Below, piece by piece: positions 1 to 11,956 of a stretch of DNA of 64,000 nt. The stretch is from contig WHUZ01000090.1 of assembly GCA_015179045.1 (NCBI GenBank), positions 62,001 to 126,000 of the forward strand, written 5' to 3'. Made by a program: the position numbers and the translations under genes. The DNA comes from Kalaharituber pfeilii. Its lineage: Eukaryota; Ascomycota; Pezizomycetes; Pezizales; Pezizaceae. Position 1 is the first letter of the stretch. Each line of letters starts with the position of its first letter. The notes under the pieces were generated by a model, which was not told where the DNA came from, did not search any database, and saw only the letters and a list, made by a program, of their open reading frames with translations.

Positions 1-1763
1 GGATTTATGCTGACGACTTCCTTTCTATAGCTGGACACCCCGGCGCATCAATCATGATGAGAATTACAATGGGGTTAAGATCTGGGCTGCCAGATGAAGT
101 GGCGTTTGCACTGAGCAATTTGGTGCGCATCTCGTACGAGCATGGAGATAATCTAAAAGCGGATGATTATCCGGGAATGACAGAAGCACTCGTGGAGGAG
201 CTCGCGGCTCTATCAACGTTTCCCCTTCCAGCCAACCTTGACATGATGGAGAGCGCAGAAAACCGACGAAAACTGGATCGTATTCTTGAGGCAGCACTTG
301 TACTCCGAAACATGTCAATCCAACCTGATAACGCTAGACATATGGCAACTCTTAAACTCTGCAGAGACACATTAGTGAAGGGGATTATGCTTCCATCTCG
401 CGGAATTTTTACCGAGCTGAAACATTATTGTCTTGACATTGCTGAAGCTCTCAGCTCATATTTGTTACTAGGGGAGAATATTCAGCTGTATAAAGCATTA
501 CGGGATGGTTTGGATAGTGACGATAGAGGGATTCTGATAGCATCCTTGCGTGGTATCACACGCCTTGTCCATAAGGATGAAACCAATTGCTTGAAGGAAA
601 TCGATCTCAGACTTATCCGCCGCGTGCAGGATCTTCTGCTTCTAGAGGACGAGGAACTTTTATTGGCTTGTTTGGATTTCCTATATCAATACACTGCAGT
701 GGATGAGAATGTAGGAGTGCTGATGGATTTCCCCAGCGCACTGAATTCCTTAAAGCAGTTAAAGAGGCTTCTATTACACCAAGCTCAGGAGACTTGCCAT
801 GAATATTACACTAAAGGAAGAAAGAGAGACCCCCCCCATCTCAAATACCACACTTACCACCGGAAATTGTGAACGAACTTTTGAGTTTCACGGAACCCGA
901 GCGAGCTACAAAATGGTAAGACTTCTCACTCCTAGTGCTTCATATGTCGATGATCCCACTTGACTTGACTGACGGACTTTTCCAGGATGAGGTGCTGTTT
1001 TGAAGAGGACCCTGAAGCCGATATTACTCAGATCGCCCTTTGGCAGGCGTATCAAGCCCGTTTTACTGAGTTTGTACCAAAAGGTCGCCCTCTGTTGGCT
1101 GCTGCAGATTTTATAAAAAATGTAAGCATTGCGTTTGCGAATGCTAGCGCGATGGTTATTCCCGTCCCCCCGAGCAGCCAAAAATTCATTATCAAAGGCA
1201 TTAAGCCTCGTCTTACACCCCTATCGCCTAAGGGTGTTGAATATCTGGCCTGTAAGTGGACGAATCACTTGGGCCAGCAAGCCAGATGCCCTGCGCAACT
1301 GCCAACTCCTAACGATCTTTTCGCCCACATCCTTGATGTCCACTTGAAGCCGCCTCCAGCTGGGACACCGGCCCAGCCACTTGTATGCCATTGGGCAGAA
1401 TGCTACCGATTTGCTCCTTCCGGAGATAGTGACCGCAGGAAGGTCATTGCACATGTACGAACACATATGCCTGATCGCAAGAACAGAAGGATACCAGACG
1501 AATGCGATTTACCATATAATAAGATGATAATTCGAACGCAGAAGACGGCAGTAGACGAGATGGGGGATGCAGCTGGTGTAGCTCTGACGGCTGCATTGGT
1601 GCTGCGAAATATTGCAAGAGCTGGGCATGCCAGTGAGCTTCTGAAAGGGCTCGAGCATGACATTCACTCCGTGGCTGCGCACAATGCGCCGCTGTCGCAA
1701 TATATATATGATCTCCTAATAGAGAAGTATGAGGACGATGAACGCAAGGCGATGAAGATATGA
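1..1763 (+). CDS. RSC9: RSC9-like chromatin-remodelling subunit, 3' part only
   Basis: C-terminal part of the RSC9/ARID2-type subunit of the RSC (SWI/SNF-class) nucleosome-remodelling complex; the gene begins left of the window, with an open frame from base 3. Exons are about 1..915 and 986..1763, with a 70-bp intron (gtaag...ttccag) that restores the family motif RATKWMRCCFEEDPEAD. The upstream part is an all-helical armadillo-like region (LRSGLPDEVAFALSNLVRIS). The last exon has the conserved ITQIALWQAYQARF block and then a Cys/His finger region (C...H...C-H...H-x3-H around residues 90-160 of that exon). Frame breaks once: the first exon is read in frame until a C8 run at 830-837, after which the conserved LPPEIVNELLSFTEPERA segment is in another frame; one extra base would join them. 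I read this as a homopolymer error. The family assignment is confident; the start is not visible. Confidence 0.88.
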
Positions 1764-4303
1764 AGGCATGGTACAAGATTTTTGTTTCTTTAATTTTGTA
1801 TTTTCTTTCCCCCATTACATCAGTTTACATTTGTTTTGATGCATGAGTCGAGTTTGTTTCTTTGTTTTGGCGGGTGTTCTACTATAGTATGCAAAATGGT
1901 GATCATCGGCGTCTTTTTGAAAGGAAATTCGGACTCTAATTTGTAATTTAATTTGGCCCACCTACCAACATCGAATCGCGCCCCACGACTTCCCACATCC
2001 GTTTATACTAGTACCCTCCGTCTCCCTTAACAGTGACAACAGAGCAACTCAACGAACCTTAGGTACTCACATATCTCTCCCTCCTCCCTCTATCTTCCAC
2101 ACCACGTAGCATACATCCTCAATAAATCTTCATCCCTCTGCTCTTCATGACCAGCCACATGTACTCTAATCTAACTATTTGAGAAGCCATGCCTTAACTT
2201 TTTTTTTTTTTTTTTTTCCTATTGATACACGCAAAGAAGTACCAAAACGTTCGTGTTATTTAAGCCAAGATCAGTATTCTGTCATTACAGCTAATGATTT
2301 CATTTGCGCTGGGGGAAAGTAGAATTCAAATTTTCGTGATTGCGAGTTACTTGATGAGTTGGGTATAATACAGCGAATTCGCAGAAATGGGGATTTGGTA
2401 GTGCTGCATATTTTGGACTAGCGGAGGAGGTGGTGGGGTTATGCATGCAATAGGTTCAAGAAGGAAGGTCCTGTTTTGCAGCTCGTGAACTGACCTATGC
2501 CTTGGTCGAAGTGGAATGCTGTTATCTCCAGCGATGGAGGTAACAACAAGCGCCATGGAGAGGTATAGAATTGACAGTTCGATTCCAATCTGGGGAAGAG
2601 GGTTGTCCGGCATCTTAGAATGTAAACTCTTAAGATGCACTGTAATGCTCCGGTTCCAGCGATGATCTCTTGGGACTTAGAAATTCTATCTAGCGATGAA
2701 CAACTGGGAGTTGGAACCGGGGCAACTCGTTTTGTTTCTCGCTTCCTATTTTTTTTTTTTTTTTTTTTTTCCAATATTGCAGTGAGGGCTGGATACGAGA
2801 CACCGCAGCTGCAGCTGGTGAGTACAGCTTGTGGGTTCAACGGTACCCACTTACCTATATATCACAAATGGGAGGAGCACTAATTCATACCCCACCCCGT
2901 AGTCTCGTGTCCAGCCCGCTAGTGAGAGAACTCTTGATGATGATGATTCCACTCTCGAGTCAAAAGCTAAGTCCTTAAATACTGTAACTCGTACGCCAGA
3001 AGCTTCTGTCATGCCACCGCTATGCACTATGCAGACGCCCCTCACTCATATGTAACACGTATCTGACCTTCAAAAGTTAAAGTATTCGGCCAATTACCCA
3101 ACCTTTCATAGTCTTCGTGATCTTCCATACAAATGCCAGTACTCTTCAACGTGAGGAGAAATTGGTGAAAATAGTGGGAACTTTCATATCTGCATTGACA
3201 GCCGGACTAGAAAGGAAGTGGGAGGATCTGTGAAGTCAGAAATCGGCGAAGGAGACGTCGACGATAATCAAAGTACAATAAATAATGGGCAGAGCTGCGA
3301 AGCTTCAATTGCCACAAAAAAGAAAGAGTCCACTTTCGCCACAAACTTTAGTGAGATGAATAATGGAATGCACAATATCCTTTACTTCTGCATGCTTTTA
3401 TATTGCGAATGGTATTGTGGCAATCAGGTGGCAAGAAATTTTAAGATTGGTACATCCCGTTGCCGTACAAACTTCTATGAAATTGGTATATTTCAACCAC
3501 TTACTCCAGAACAATATATCGTATCCTAAGAAATAGGACATTCATTTCGCAAAACAATTGTGAAGTGAGGAAATATTTGCTAGCTAGAATATGATTATAT
3601 CCATTGGGAATGTGGCTTTGATTTTGTTAATTTTTCTGAAAAAGGCACTTTATATTAAAATTGGCCATGGTCGGATACTCTAATTTGTACTATATTTAAG
3701 ATAATAGAAATATGTGTAAAGAATGTCCTTTCAGCTTTAGTCCACACGATTGCGTCTCACCCATCGTCCGGTTCTGATAGAGCGAGAGGTTCCAGGGCCC
3801 CGGACCTAGCACTCCCGTGTAGAAGAAGGCCAGAGTCCCTGTCTACCTTCACTCCTCCCACCACCCCCGATTCCTCCCACTGCTCATCTCGCGCCCCCGT
3901 ATATCTCCCTCCGCTCCCGTCCACACCGCTGTGGCACGGCAAGAACGGAAAAAGACACAGGGAACGTAAGCCGAACGGGGGGAACGGGAGGTGAAAAGAG
4001 CTCAGTAGTTTGATCTTGCGCATGACAAGTGATCTCCTGAATATGGGGGTCATTCTGAAGACGTATCAGATGGTCTGCGCTGAGGAGCATGCCTATCCTG
4101 GAAACAATGAATAGTGAAAGCAAAACCTGAATGGCCCAGTAGAACGGAATTGAGATTACGTGAAAGAAAATCTGGGGATGGCAGCCGGAGAGGGGTAGAG
4201 TGCTCCTGTATACCTTCTAGATCAAAGCAAACATTTACAATATAATCTATACCACTTTAGATAATCGGTCAAAGCATAGTTCACCGAAGCACCGAATTAA
4301 ATC
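1764..4303. other. Intergenic stretch between convergent RSC9 and CYM1
   Basis: Both flanking genes end here, so it holds two 3' regions. It contains long T runs near 2198-2217 and 2749-2771 and one copy of a dispersed repeat (listed separately). Short open frames exist near 2440-2880, 3218-3529 and 3757-4123, but none has a recognisable domain or codon pattern. I see no supported gene. Confidence 0.6.
2484..2790 (+). repeat. Dispersed noncoding repeat, copy A
   Basis: Shares long blocks with 11090-11340 and a shorter block with 32180-32345. Examples are the words AACAACAAGCGCCATGGAGA (also in copy B) and GGGGAAGAGGGTTGTCC (also in copy C). A tRNA B-box-like word (AGTTCGATTCC) lies near 2577, and the copy ends in a long T run. 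No TIR or LTR was found. It could be a SINE, an LTR fragment or an unclassified repeat. Confidence 0.6.
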
Positions 4304-7300
4304 CTAAAGCTCAACCTTTGGAGCCAGCTCTTCAATCTCGGGAACCTTCATTGCTGCTTCGTCGATACTCATGTCCAGAACAGTGAATCCATCTTTTTCT
4401 ACGTAATCTTTCTTTTCACCTAGAACTGCGACGGCAGTTATGGAATCAGGTGATGAACCGACCAAGTACTTGTAGGCTACTTCTTTGACATCATTGGCAG
4501 TGATATCCAGAAGATTTTCACGCCGGCTAGAGGTAGTCAATAAGCACAATCTGTTGCATGCAGAGAAGAAAGGTTGGCTTACGCTTGTCTCATGTCATCT
4601 GTGATACCGTGCACAAACCTTACCATACCCTCCTCATTGACACTTGTGGGTGCATCAACACCCTGGAAAACCGCTAATTTCGCTTCTTCCAAGTCGCTCT
4701 CGGTCCAGCTATTCTCCGCGGCCCATTTCCCGGAAGCTTTCATGATGTTAAGAGTGTTCGGAACATTTGGGTCTCTATATGAGTAATATCCGAAAACACC
4801 ACCAATTCCCTGATGGAATGCGCCTCCACCATAAGCACCTCCCTTCTCCCGTATTTCATGGTGTAGATGTTTATGAGTAAGAAGCTGCGACAGAATTTGT
4901 AGAGCAGGGCCATCTTTATGCGTATACGGTACTGTGCGTGTAGCCATTGATGTATAAGAAACTTGGTAAGGCAGTGGAAAGAAAGTTAAGTGAGTCTCTG
5001 GACCAAATTCAAAGCCCGAGCTCTCTACCACTGGTGCCTTCTCTACAGGAAGAGTTTTCAGGAAGGAAGCCAGAGCAGTTTCATTTGTGGCTTGAGAATC
5101 AACCGAGCAAGTTATTGCTGCTCGTAGAGATGACTTTGAAGCTGCAAATTTTGCAATTTCCTATGGGAGTAGACAGTTAGCGCAGAATTCAACTGACTGT
5201 GAGGTCAATAACCTTCATGGCACCTATGGCACGGGAGTAGTCCCGGGTAGCCGCTAAATTACTGAGTAAGCGTACTTGGGTCATTCCCCCAGTGACTTCA
5301 GAAAGCTTTCCTGCAGGTGTAAGATGTGCCCCCGCAAACAGCCTTGCGTATGAGTGTCCAGATTCTGCTAAGGTATCAACAAATCCACCAGCAATTCCTT
5401 GTACCAATACATTAAGCTTAGTGGGCTGATCGAAGTCAGTTTCTGTCAATACAGTCCTTAACAGTTCATACATGGCTGCCAGATTTGAATCCAGACAGTA
5501 TCCAGACCATGCAAGCCCTTGTTCAACCTTGTTCAAGTCTGAATGGTTGGTTGAAATGTGAAGGGAAGTACTGATTCCGCCGGTTTTGAGCTTGATTGTA
5601 TCTTCGATCTCTTCAATGGACTTAGTTTTTGTGCCTAGTTTAAAAATAGCCTCCGTAAACAATGGTAAATAGAGGCGCAGATTATCCGGCAAGTCTTCAA
5701 AGACATTGATCGCCCTGAAATATGTCAAGCCATTTGTTGGGGCTAGCCTCCATTGTATTCCAACTCCGCCAAGGCTACCAAATAGTAGCTCCTTCCTTTC
5801 CATCTCTCTCGAAATATCGCTCACGCGCAATGTGGGCAAACAGCTAAGATCCTGTTTTCGGGCAGCCTCTTGAATTTGTATCAGCTCCGCTTCCTGTTTT
5901 TCAAGTTCTTCCCGCTTCACATTTTTCAATTCCTCTTCTAGACGAGCAGTGCCCTCCTTGGTTAAAATAGTGGTATAGTCCTCCGAAGGGATCATGGTAA
6001 ATGTCATGTGTCTATCATTTAATAGATATTTCTTGATAAGACCTTCGAAGTATCCTCCTTTGGCATATTGCTCCTTGAATCTCGACAGAGTATCTTCCCA
6101 GGCTAATACATCAAACGGATCAACACCGTTAAACCACGCGGACTTCAATCGCTGCATCACGGAAATACCAAAGGTGGCAGTTTTCTGCAGAAGCGGTAAG
6201 TAATATCTTCACAGAAGTTCTCAGGGAAATGTACACTCACATGTTTCAAAGAAAGCTCAAGCTGATGCAAAATTCCATCAATCTTTCTCTGCTCAAATCC
6301 TTTCTTGTGGCACCGCGCTAAAATTTCCTTGATTTTCTCAGATACCTTGGGTAAATCCTCTTCCTTCACTCTCTGCAGACCAAGTGAAAAGATCGCTCTT
6401 TTGGATGATGCACTATAACCAGTATTTGGAGAAAAATCCGATCCCAGCTTTGACTCGATTAGGCCTTGATACATCGGTGATCCGTATCCATCAATAAGCA
6501 ATGAGCTCAAAAGGCGCAGTCCGAATGTCTCTACTACATCAGATGTATCGTTCATAATCCAAGAAATGGAAGTCTTGAATTGCTGAGTTCTTTCCATAAG
6601 AGGATCCACAGGTCCAAGAACCTTTACGTCCATTGGACCTTCTATTGTAATGGGTTGTTTGAGCTCACGGTCAATTTTGATCCTGTCAAACAAAGATAAC
6701 TTCTCATTGACTTTCTTGAGATGCTCATGGAGGCAGAAATTTCCGTATGTAAAGACTTTGGCGTTAGAGGGATGGTAGTGTTGTCGATGGAATTCTCTGA
6801 GCTGTTCCAAAGTGAGATCGGGGATCTTTGGCGGATCCCCACCACTGTTGTGCAAACTTGGGAATATATGATCCTGATACCGGATGTAGTAGAGGTACGA
6901 GGAGTCAGACATTTGCCCTTTCATTTCGTTATAGACAACGCCCTTGAACTGCAATGGTGAGGACTTATCCTTGACATTCTCTGGCCCAATTCGCCAACCC
7001 TCTTGCTTGAAATCGCTTTCCTGTAGTAGTGGGAATAAGGTAGCGTCCAGGTATACATCCATTAAATTGTAGTAGTCTACAGGATTAGTAGTAGCAAAAG
7101 GGTATGTAGTATGGTCTGCTGATGTGAAGGCATTCATAAAGTTTCTGGCCGGGAACTTAGCAGATGTTAGAGATGAAGGCGAATGAACGTTGCAAACTGG
7201 TGACATACGACAAACTCCGATTCAGCATTTTGAAGAATGGATCTCGAACGGGATACCTGGTGGTGAGCCGGATGTTAGCAAATCCAAGACAACAGACGAT

Positions 7301-7644
7301 CTAGACTGCTGTTCTTACTTCTCTGATCCACATAATGTGACATGTTCTAAGATATGCGGTGTACCCGTGTCATCTGTTGGGTTGGTCTTGAAGCCCATTG
7401 AGAATACATTGTTCTTGTCATCTCTTGCAATGTGGATGTACTCTGCGCCCGTTTTGTCATGCTCAAGCTGTACGGCTGCCAATTGCAGCTCTGGTATTTG
7501 TTTTACACGCTGGACGGTGAAACCATGGAGTTTTTCTCCTGGTTTTGGCAACTGGCTGAACTCTGTGCTGAGAGAGGCAAAGGGCCGTTTCAAGGTAACA
7601 TGCCTGGAGACAACCCTGCCGAGCAGGAATCCTCCGCGAAGCAT
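4304..7644 (-). CDS. CYM1: Mitochondrial presequence protease (M16C, PreP/Cym1)
   Basis: Zinc metallopeptidase that degrades cleaved targeting peptides in mitochondria. Six exons on the minus strand: 7644..7319, 7256..7209 (48 bp), 7144..6241, 6184..5213, 5160..4583, 4526..4304. They total 3051 nt, giving 1016 aa, the usual length of the family. The N-terminus is Arg/Ser-rich and acid-poor, as in a matrix signal. The inverted zinc motif HxxEH is seen as HILEH at residues 97-101, and the distal metal ligand is in YNEMKG of the third exon. The middle holds the M16C-associated domain with a helical hairpin ([12 protein letters not shown]), and the C-terminal half carries the second M16 pair including the R/Y region [12 protein letters not shown]. 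All introns are 52-64 bp. The donor of the 5161-5212 intron (gttatt) is less typical but keeps the frame. No defect is visible. Confidence 0.95.
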
Positions 7645-8019
7645 TGTGTCAGCGCCGGCGCCTCCGTGGAAGAAGTGAGGATGGAATGCCGGGAAAGGAA
7701 TTGTGAGCGTCCCGCACTGAGAGAGATATGAACCCTAGCACTGGCAGCTGAGCGACTGGGAGAGGTGAAGATGTGACACTGGCGAGCAGGAAGGGGACAC
7801 CATGATGGAATTGTCCACGCTTAGTCAGGCCCTTTCCCATGGCTTGGCGGGCCCTGATGAGACTGAGCACGGCGTCGACGATACATGTTGAAGACATTGC
7901 TAGATGGCATACATAATTTCAACTGCTAAGCAAGCTGGCTCAACATGCTGCAGCTGAAATTACCCTGTGACACATCTCTGCACGCACAGGTGGGTTAACC
8001 GTCAAGACGGGACAGTCCT

Positions 8020-8900
8020 CGTAACCGCAGGACTGCCACAATTGACAGGTAGTATAGGATACTCTCAATATGTTCTGGAGGCTGTTTCGGAGGCCGTTCC
8101 AGCAGTTGTCGCGGGGGGGTGTTCCGAGAGCTATCCTCACTACTATTATATTTTGGGTATTAATCAATAATTGTATGCATATGGGTATCATGCTACATAA
8201 TTATTCCCACCAACATTACTGGCAGCCTCTGGAACAACCTCTCAAACAGCCTCCGAAATAGCCTCTGTAACAGCTTCTACTGTAAAACAGCGTCCGAAAG
8301 GCCTCTCGAGCAGCCTCCAAAACAGCACTACAATAGCAATGAAAACAATAACAGCAGTATCCTACCTCTGGTGGTGATACTTTCATTTGCATTTCTCATA
8401 GCTTCAAGATTTGTAGCTAACTTAGCATGCATGTGTGAAGCTTTTAGAACTGCATTGTCAATAATTTCAGCACACATGTATTTTCATTATTTTCGAGATG
8501 GTTCTTATTGATAATGGCTTGCTTATGCTATTCTGTATATGCAAATATCTTAATGCCACAATAGCTGCTCTGGTCTGGGGGTTATTTCAGGTTCTATGAG
8601 AATATTAGTATCTTCCTTCCTAACTATAGTAACCGAGTCTTTATTTACCATCTTTTTGTAATATTAATTATGTATAGAGACCTTGCACTTGTGTTTATAC
8701 TGCTGCATGAACAGGGTAGGGAGTACAAAGTTATTGAAGATGCCAAATTCATTATGTCAGCTGTCTGGATACTTCTGACATAATAAAATCCAGAGGACAT
8801 GTGCAGCCAAGCATATGAAAATATGCTAGTCTATACCGAATACTGCATAGCGCATAATCATTGATCCCCTGTCCGGATACTTTTTTTTTTTTGGCTAGTA
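8020..8900. repeat. Probable diverged MITE-like relic
   Basis: The block near 8840-8895 reads GAATACTGCATAGCGCATAA, then a CCTGTCC/GGATACTTTT stretch. It resembles the right end of the TA-flanked MITE at 61647-62334 (AGATACTGCATAGCGTATG, then a CAGGTGTCCCAATACTTTT-like end). Around 8220-8330 it carries degenerate units of the type CAGCCTCCGAAATAGCCTCT, echoing the internal GCTGCCGAAATGACCATC units of the other element. The left end is not identified, so the boundaries are approximate. Confidence 0.35.
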
Positions 8901-10849
8901 CAGGTTCATGACGTCATTGCAGAGGTCCAGCGTTAGGCAGTTTCTCTCCCAACGTTATAATTTGGTGTGCAAAGTATATTCCACGGCTAAAGCATCGTGC
9001 CATTAGCACACTTAAACTTCATCGAATCTCACCCTCCTTTTTTAACTCCAGTAGAACAGCTTTATGCCGAGTTAAATTTTGACCACATAGTCCTTCCTTC
9101 TTTGATGCTATTTTCTTCTTCAATTCTTCTAGTGCTGTCTTTACTCTTTATTCTACCTCTGAAGATTCGGAATGCTGAGTAGCGGAAGTATGTGGATGTG
9201 GAGTAGTAGAAATAATAGTTTTAGGCTGGAAGAAGTTCTGTGATGGGACGTGAGTACAATGTAGCAGCTTCAGACAAGACCTCTTGTTTTCGCTTTCTCC
9301 TCCATTCTGTCTGCCGGTAAGACATCACATTATGCTGATAGCAAAACTTCATATGTATTCTGTACGGCGGTTTGGATTCATCATATATTCAAAAGTATCC
9401 TCATCTAACTTGCCCTCATCCTCAAATCCTGTGAATTCGACAAGTTTATCTTTACTTTCAGAAGAATCTTGTAACCTTGTAAGAGATTCAGGCTGCCATA
9501 CCCCCTCTTCACTGTCATCAGCAATGCGATAAATTGAATCTTGAGGTACATGAAGTCCCATATCCAATTCTTCCAATTTTTTCTTCTTGCGTGCCTCTAT
9601 TAAATTTTTAATGTGCTTTGCTCTTTTGCTTTATACTGGCATTGCTACCGGAGATAGGTGAGTGTTATAAGGAAAATAGAATCTATAATAGTATTAGCTC
9701 TAAAATTTCCAAATCAGTTTTGAGAGGTATTACAGACAGAATATGCTGTATACTTGCGAGAGGGTGTATGGTGTTGCTGTATGGTAGAGGGCGAGGTAGT
9801 AAAGAGCAAGAGGCGCGGTATTCCGTACGGTAGAGGGCGAGGAAGCGAATCGCGAAAGGTGTGGTATTTTGTAAGGTAGAGGACGGAGCTAAGAGCAAGA
9901 GGCGCGGAGCCGGGAAATGCGAATAAAGGCGTCCGCAACCATAATCATTGTTGCCTGCTAGAGAAAGAAAAGCCAATCATGATATGAGAAACCGTGCTTT
10001 ACTCTGTAACCCCAGCACATGCCTCCTCTAGGCGGTTTGCCCCATTCTCTATCCCAGCCTCTCCAACGCGACTTTCTCGATTTATAGGTAAGCTTTCCTT
10101 CACTTCCCTGAACCTGTTCCTTTGTAATGTCATGTCTCCCACGCCGTGTATAGGGTGCATAGACCCACCTTTTGCAAGGACACGAGTTATCGATGGAAAA
10201 AATAAAGGCAGAACAAACGCGAGAAGAAGAAATCTCCGGTTCAATTGGTTTACACCAATTCCATGGTCTAGATGAGTTAGTCTCAGGTACAGAAATGCTT
10301 GGGCAAATATACCTACATTTCGCAGAGGATTTTATCTCTCCCCCTTCGATACAAGCCTGAGCATCTTCACCATTTGCAGATACCGTCTCAATAGTTATTG
10401 ACCCCTGCATGTCAAATTCTAATTCAGAAGGAGGAAGCGTTTGACAGAGAGCTTCATAGTCTAGATTGACAATAATGAGATGAGCATCAAAGACAAGCCA
10501 GATTCAAGAAATGTCACAACGCTGTTGAATTTAGGGTGGTGCACATTCTAAAAGTAATAGAGGTCCTGCATTGCCATCCTGTGGTGAGGGGCTAACTCGG
10601 AAACAATGTATCGGAGGTTGCTGCGGCCTTGTCAACCTGAAGCCCCCATGTACCCCCCCAATTAAGCACAAAAAGGATGCAATTGGTAGAAAACTTCAAT
10701 GGGTATAAACAATTGATAAACTGGTAGACAAGATAAACATATATATAACAATGGCCTACTAAGGAGTAATTTATATTATCCAAGGGGCTGTTGAAAGAAC
10801 CGTCAGGGTGGCTGCTGGAGCAACTGCTGAAGACGGAATGGTAAGAGTC

Positions 10850-10985
10850 CCGTGAGATGGGGTGGAAAGAGGGGGTGGGGCGGGGGTGGGGCGGGGGGGG
10901 CGGGGGGGGGCGGAGAAGAAGTTGAAGGGGTCGTCGGATGTGCCATTGAAGGGCAGGGTGCAACTGAGTGGTGGTGGGGGAGGGA
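10850..10985 (+). other. G-run block, possible G-quadruplex
   Basis: The plus strand has runs of 4-10 G separated by 1-3 bases between about 10868 and 10912, then further GGTGG/GGGG runs to 10985. This satisfies the simple G-quadruplex rule (four or more G3+ runs with short loops). No gene is nearby to assign a role. Confidence 0.55.
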
Positions 10986-11089
10986 GTTCGATTCAGACTT
11001 AGTGTGTGTGGAGGTAAGTTCAAGGAGTTGTTAATTTTTCGACCTGGTCTATAGCTTGGTGGCGGGTTTTGACATAGGTTTCGTCTCCG

Positions 11090-11340
11090 TCTGTGAGCTG
11101 ACCTATGACTTGGTCAAACTGTTATCTCTAGTAATAGAGGTAACAACAAGCGCCATGGAGAGGTATAGAAGTGAGGGCCCCGGTTCGGTTCTCCCTTCGA
11201 GCTAGGAGAGAGAGTTGTCCAGCATCCTGGAAGTGAATTAGATAAACTGTGATGTACTGGTGATTATTTGGGAGTCAGAACTTCCGCTTCTGGGGAAGGT
11301 GAATTGGGGAGTTGGAACTGGGTAACTCGTCTTAATTTTT
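11090..11340 (+). repeat. Dispersed noncoding repeat, copy B
   Basis: Matches copy A (2484-2790) in the same orientation, from CTGACCTATG through AACAACAAGCGCCATGGAGA to the GGAGTTGGAAC/GGGTAACTCGT end. Internal blocks are diverged or replaced. It carries a B-box-like word, CGGTTCGGTTC, near 11183. Confidence 0.6.
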
Positions 11341-11956
11341 GTTGTGCGTAAATTATTCCCCGCAAGAAACCAAATATCTGGTCATATGCCCCATATATTC
11401 CTATCGCACAATTTTGCCAATATGCCCATATGGCGATAGCTGTCTCTATTATAGCTAGCATTACGGAACTATATACCATGCATGCTGGCGTGATGCACAT
11501 TACCCTGAACCTACTACTACTATTTCTAAACATTCTCGATCACCACTTCCCTCATATCATTGCCAAATGATGTTAATTATATATTGATGCAGAAACAAGC
11601 ACCTCACTCGTCTAGCTACTCTATATCTAATCTAATGAGGAAATATTCCCCATTTCCGAATCAGGTATTCTCTATATACATTTCCATTACATCATATCAT
11701 CCCCAAATAAGTACAAACGGAGTTGCGGACGTTGCTTTCCCATGCACCAGTTTAATTTTGGATGCAATGGAAACACCCAGTAATTGTTAGTATTTTTCGC
11801 TTAGCCGGCAGTGCGCAAGATCCCGGTAGAATACAGTAAGTCTCGAACTATTTCATTTGACTACCGTATCATCAGTTACTGTCCGACAGCCTACTGGGAT
11901 TTTCTTCCAACATACCTGTTTTATGAAATCATACCTCATACCTCATTGCATTTATC

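Larger units (their letters stand above)
7645..11956. other. Long intergenic region with eroded repeats
   Basis: Upstream of CYM1 and downstream of the NOD-like receptor. It holds a possible diverged MITE relative (about 8020-8900), a degenerate GTAGAGGGCGAGG-type repeat around 9780-9910, an extreme G-rich block (10850-10985) and repeat copy B (11090-11340). An acidic open frame on the minus strand, 9576-9349, is preceded by a basic coiled-coil-like stretch; I do not recognise it and it may be a transposon relic. The remaining short frames have no domain. No gene is supported. Confidence 0.5.

Noticed and set aside
2570..2600. tRNA gene at a B-box-like word
   Set aside because: No matching A box, no acceptor-stem pairing that I could see; the word belongs to the dispersed repeat.
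9958..10410. Overlapping plus and minus frames of 80-150 codons
   Set aside because: No domain, mutually overlapping, and no codon signal decides between strands.
10592..11023. 143-codon minus-strand Pro/His-rich frame
   Set aside because: Generated by the G-run block; composition-driven, not protein-like.
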